A stretch of 64,000 bases of DNA, taken from BOG-1155 sp050012495. GTDB lineage: Bacteria > Desulfobacterota > Syntrophorhabdia > Syntrophorhabdales > WCHB1-27. Under the pieces are notes generated by a model. The model was not told where the DNA came from. It ran no database searches and saw only the letters and a list, made by a program, of their open reading frames with translations. The position numbers and the translations under genes are program-made. Where the stretch lies: contig JBEKHB010000023.1 in assembly GCA_050012495.1 (NCBI GenBank), forward strand, positions 11,284-75,283, read 5' to 3'. Positions within the stretch are counted from its first letter, which is position 1, and each line of letters opens with the position of its first letter. Below, piece by piece: positions 60,968 to 64,000 of this stretch.

Positions 60968-62029
60968 TCACACGGTAATGGCGCCGGTGGGGCACATCTC
61001 ATGGCAGCAGTAGCACCTGATGCACGCCTTATAATCGAAAAAGAGACCCTTTCTCCCTGCACGGAGCGCGCCGACGGGGCAGACATTCACGCAGGTCTTG
61101 CAGACGTTGCACCTTTTGCTGTCCCATTTTGGCTTTCTCGTAAACATGCGCCTTACGGTCTCCCGGACCAGAGGGGGCAGGTTCCAATCTACTTCCACGG
61201 CTGCCGGCATCACGAAGTCCCGTATCTGCGGTGCGCCTTGGTCCACCAGCATCGCCTCCTCGAGGAGACCTTTTTCCTCGCCCAGTGAGGTGATAGGCAG
61301 CGGGGACCGGATAGCAAGCGTCTTTTCAAGAAAAACGTCGAGGGACAGGCCGTTATCGGAAACGGCAACGAGACCCAGATGACGAACCCGTCCGTGGGCC
61401 GGACCATTGCTATCCATGCCGACTATCCCGTCGAGGATGGTGAGGGCCGGGTTGACCGTGGAATGGATATCCATGAGAAGGGATGCGAAAAGCCGCTTGT
61501 CCCCTTTGCATCGGAGGTGCCATTTTGCCTTATCCAGGGAGGGCACAAAGCCGAAGGTATTCTTCACCCCGGCTGTGAGACCCATCATCACATGGGTCTT
61601 CAGCTTGGGCATGCTCAGCACCAGGTCGTAGTCGAGAGGGTCTTCCCCGAGCACCAGTTCCCTGTACGGGGAAATACCGGTGTTGACTTTCGTGACCCTC
61701 TTTCTGAAAGGCGCGAGTCCCAGCCGCAGGTCCCGCATCACCTCCATGATGCCGGATTTTTCGAGGGCTTTCTCGGTCGATTCGTATCCGGGGCTGTCCC
61801 CTACGAAAACAGTGCACCCATTCTCTACCAGTATCTCGGCGATGGCCCGCACAAAGAGAGGATGGGTGTTGACCGCCTTTCCCGGCGCCTTGCCGCTGAG
61901 AAGGTTCGGCTTTAAGAGGACTTTACACTTGGCCGGCAAGGCGCCGAACTCGGCGAGGGCCTTGAAAAAGAACTCTTTCAGCAGCGGTACGTCGTAGCTG
62001 CCGCAACCTCCGGCGACGATCTTGGACAT
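60968..62029 (-). CDS. DUF362-domain ferredoxin protein
   Basis: 353 residues. DUF362 domain (LLKPNLLSGKAPGKAVNTHP, VGDSPGYES, DYDLVLSMPKLKTHVMMGLTAGVKNTFG, DGIVGMDSNGPAHG) followed by two 4Fe-4S motifs at the C-terminus (CNVCKTCVNVCP and CIRCYCCHEMCP). Members are electron-transfer or unknown iron-sulphur proteins of anaerobes. ATG overlaps the stop of the lipoprotein gene (TGATG). Confidence 0.85.
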   Translation of the reverse strand: MSKIVAGGCGSYDVPLLKEFFFKALAEFGALPAKCKVLLKPNLLSGKAPGKAVNTHPLFVRAIAEILVENGCTVFVGDSPGYESTEKALEKSGIMEVMRDLRLGLAPFRKRVTKVNTGISPYRELVLGEDPLDYDLVLSMPKLKTHVMMGLTAGVKNTFGFVPSLDKAKWHLRCKGDKRLFASLLMDIHSTVNPALTILDGIVGMDSNGPAHGRVRHLGLVAVSDNGLSLDVFLEKTLAIRSPLPITSLGEEKGLLEEAMLVDQGAPQIRDFVMPAAVEVDWNLPPLVRETVRRMFTRKPKWDSKRCNVCKTCVNVCPVGALRAGRKGLFFDYKACIRCYCCHEMCPTGAITV

Positions 62030-62544
62030 CACTGCCCGGCAAACTGTAGTGCATCGAAGGTGAGGCAGATCGAGCCGTCCCTGCTCTCCCAGCAGATCTT
62101 TCTCCTGCCCCGCCTATCCTGGCCGTAGTCGACCCGATAGTTCTCATGTTCCATTGTCCACCCCTCGGACGTCTCCTGCCTGTCTCCCCTCATGGCGAGG
62201 TCGTTTATGAACCGGCTCACGGGAAAACCATATCTCTCCTCGAAGACCGCTTCATCGGTGGTCTTTTCGTCTCCGGCAACAAAAAGAAATCGACCTGCGT
62301 CCTTTCGCACATAGATGAGGGTCTGTCCGAAAGGCCCGTATACCTCCAGGAGAAACCGGTCCGGATACTCCATGCTCACCACAAAAGGGCCTGAAAAGTG
62401 CTCTTTCTTCCACGCTGCATCAAGGTCTCCCTCACCCTTAAGGGAGTTGACTCCGGAAGGCCACTGCAGGTTCTCACCCTTTTTCTGAAGGAGAGCGCAT
62501 CCTGAAATGAAGATCAGGAAGGAGACGAAGATGAGTCTTTTCAC
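62029..62544 (-). CDS. LolB-like outer-membrane lipoprotein
   Basis: 171-residue lipoprotein: signal MKRLIFVSFLIFISGC with Cys at 16, then a beta-rich domain with FSGPFVVSMEYPDRFLLEVYGPFGQTLIYV that resembles LolB-type lipoprotein-localisation folds. Translationally coupled to the DUF362 gene and overlapping the TPR gene upstream by 4 bp, so the three form an operon. Confidence 0.65.
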   Translation of the reverse strand: MKRLIFVSFLIFISGCALLQKKGENLQWPSGVNSLKGEGDLDAAWKKEHFSGPFVVSMEYPDRFLLEVYGPFGQTLIYVRKDAGRFLFVAGDEKTTDEAVFEERYGFPVSRFINDLAMRGDRQETSEGWTMEHENYRVDYGQDRRGRRKICWESRDGSICLTFDALQFAGQ

Positions 62545-64000
62545 TTGCGCTTTTGCTCGAGACTTCTCAGCTTCTCCTCAAGGACTTTCTTTCGATCGTC
62601 TTTTTTTTCGAGGTCTATCGATTGGTGCAGGACATCTATTGCCTTGTCGCGCTGGCCGAGCCTGGCATAGACATCTGAAAGATGCTCGGCGATAACGGAG
62701 TCATCGGATGCCAGCTCCCGGGCCTTCAGTATCTCGTCCAGCGCTTTTTTGTACTCTCCCTTGCTATAGAAGACCCAACCGAGACTGTCGCGTATGTAGC
62801 CGTCGTCAGGTCTTTTCTCCAGGGCCTTTTTTACGAGGGCCTCCGCCCGCTCCAGGTTGATGCCTTTTTCCGCAAAGCTGTAGCCGATGAAGTTGAGCGC
62901 GCCCGGGTTGTCCGGCTCTATCTTGACTATCTCTTCCATATTCTTTAGCGCTGTGTCGTTGTCCCCGTTCTTTTCGTAAAGCATGCCCAATTGATAAAGG
63001 AGGTCGACATTTTTCGGCTCCAGACTTTTCGCCCTTTCGAGGGTGGCTATACCCCTGCCGTAATCCATTTTTTCTTCGAGCAGTCCTGCCAAAAGCTGAT
63101 AGAGCGAAACGTTCTTCTCATTCTTTTCAATCAGTTTCTCTATCTGCTGAACGCCTTCATCGACGGCCCCCGCTTTTACATAGAGGATGAGGAGGTTCCG
63201 CGAGGCCGCCTGGAATTCTTCTCCCTTCTGATCCACCTTCAAAAGTTCTTCAATCGCCTTTTTCAGGTCTCCCTTCTCCTGCAATGCGATGGCCAGGTAA
63301 AGCCTCGCCTTGTCGTCCCTGGGCCTGGAAGCGAGAACCAGGCTGAATTCCCGGATCGCCTCCTCATACTTCCCCTTTTCCAGGTGGAGAAGACCGATAT
63401 TTTCCCTGATCGAAAGGTCTTCCCTATCGAGGTCGGACAGCTTCTCGAATTCGGAAATAGCCCCGTCGTAATCCTTTGTTTGCACATAGATCGCGGCTAT
63501 CCTCGCCCTCGCCTTCTTGCCCGCCGGGTTGACCTGCACGGCCTTCTTATAGTAGCTCACCGCCACGTCGAGTCTGCCCTCTATCTCAGACAAAGTCCCC
63601 ATGTCAAGCAGCGCCAGCTCAAAGTCCGGCTTTATGGCAAGAAGCTTCTCATAGTGTGCCCGCGCTTTCTCGAAATCCTTCAGCTCACCGTGAAGTCTGG
63701 CTGTATAGTAGAGAGCCATGAGGTTTTCGCCGTCGTAGCTCAGCACTATTTCGTAAGCTGCGGCTGCCTCCCGGTATTTTTTCTGAGCAATGTCGATGGA
63801 TCCCAGGAGCAGGTAGGCGTCCGTATCCTCCCGGTCCATTGCTATGCACTGTTCATAGAGTTGCCGTGCCTTGTCGAACTCATCCTTCGACGCATAGATG
63901 CCTGCGAGCAGCATGAGGCTGTGACGGTTTTTCGGCTCGCCCTGGACCGATTCCTTCAGGAGCGTCTCGGCGTGGTCCAACTCCCCTTTCTTCACGTACA
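62541..64000 (-). CDS. TPR-repeat protein, 5' end beyond window
   Basis: At least 484 residues of tandem 34-residue tetratricopeptide repeats across nearly the whole length (for example YKKAVQVNPAGKKARARIA and LYQLGMLYEKNGDNDTALKN). The reading frame is still open at the window edge, so the true start, and perhaps a signal peptide, lie outside. Likely a protein-protein scaffold in envelope biogenesis, judging from the LolB-like neighbour. Confidence 0.88.
   Translation of the reverse strand, partial: YVKKGELDHAETLLKESVQGEPKNRHSLMLLAGIYASKDEFDKARQLYEQCIAMDREDTDAYLLLGSIDIAQKKYREAAAAYEIVLSYDGENLMALYYTARLHGELKDFEKARAHYEKLLAIKPDFELALLDMGTLSEIEGRLDVAVSYYKKAVQVNPAGKKARARIAAIYVQTKDYDGAISEFEKLSDLDREDLSIRENIGLLHLEKGKYEEAIREFSLVLASRPRDDKARLYLAIALQEKGDLKKAIEELLKVDQKGEEFQAASRNLLILYVKAGAVDEGVQQIEKLIEKNEKNVSLYQLLAGLLEEKMDYGRGIATLERAKSLEPKNVDLLYQLGMLYEKNGDNDTALKNMEEIVKIEPDNPGALNFIGYSFAEKGINLERAEALVKKALEKRPDDGYIRDSLGWVFYSKGEYKKALDEILKARELASDDSVIAEHLSDVYARLGQRDKAIDVLHQSIDLEKKDDRKKVLEEKLRSLEQKRK

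Overview
This 64 kb window has moderately high GC and reads like a strictly anaerobic, Gram-negative deltaproteobacterial (Desulfobacterota) chromosome; a Syntrophorhabdus-like syntroph is my best guess. The evidence is indirect: tungsten-type aldehyde:ferredoxin oxidoreductase, a multihaem cytochrome relic, a selenocysteine tRNA, sigma-54 regulators, cobinamide salvage, an LpdD-like protein, and cyclic-di-GMP and PEP-CTERM biology. No rRNA gene and no CRISPR array were seen.

Layout. 0-7.4 kb: surE and tRNA-Pro, then a cobalamin riboswitch in front of a corrinoid uptake and salvage operon (btuB-btuF-btuC-btuD-cbiZ). 7.5-13.7 kb: a UvrD-family helicase, a cyclic-nucleotide phosphodiesterase-like hydrolase, a Tat-exported HExxH protein and a CHASE2 adenylate cyclase. 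13.8-19.1 kb: a large FecR/PEP-CTERM surface protein behind a cyclic-di-GMP riboswitch and a consensus promoter, an odd membrane polyferredoxin fused to an ATPase-dead sigma-54 domain, and a GAF protein. 19.3-24.7 kb: an orphan binding protein, small housekeeping genes, dusB, a release-factor-like protein, and tRNA-Gly and tRNA-Cys. 25-30.8 kb: a tight housekeeping operon (xseB-ispA-dxs-tlyA-DUF4416-yicC-gmk-rpoZ). 30.9-41.5 kb: sodC, a graveyard of gene fragments, a GGDEF/MinD-like pair, a thioesterase, a GlcD-type oxidase, ilvD, murI and a priA whose helicase motifs are gone.

41.5-60.2 kb is an accessory island on the minus strand. It holds a sensor kinase and NtrC-type regulator, an amino-acid/amine permease, alanine dehydrogenase, a class III aminotransferase, two exported nitrilase-family enzymes, an aldehyde:ferredoxin oxidoreductase, a Tat-exported amidase and a serine hydrolase. 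Many scars lie between them: two permease remnants, a cytochrome/amidohydrolase fusion pseudogene, an oxidoreductase 5' stub and IS relics. Three sigma-54 promoters matching the -24/-12 consensus each have a GGGTA-(5-6)-TACCC palindrome about 90-105 bp upstream, and two have a second copy further out. I read this as a dedicated regulon of the adjacent two-component system, controlling periplasmic amide hydrolysis, amine import, pyruvate-dependent transamination (pyruvate regenerated by alanine dehydrogenase) and ferredoxin-linked aldehyde oxidation. The island ends at tRNA-Sec (selC), beside a probable recombinase remnant.

60.4-64 kb returns to ordinary genes: a small PH/GRAM-like protein, a DUF362 ferredoxin protein, a LolB-like lipoprotein and a TPR protein cut by the window edge. 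A family of dispersed hairpin repeats (24.86, 38.13 and 60.90 kb) links the housekeeping parts.
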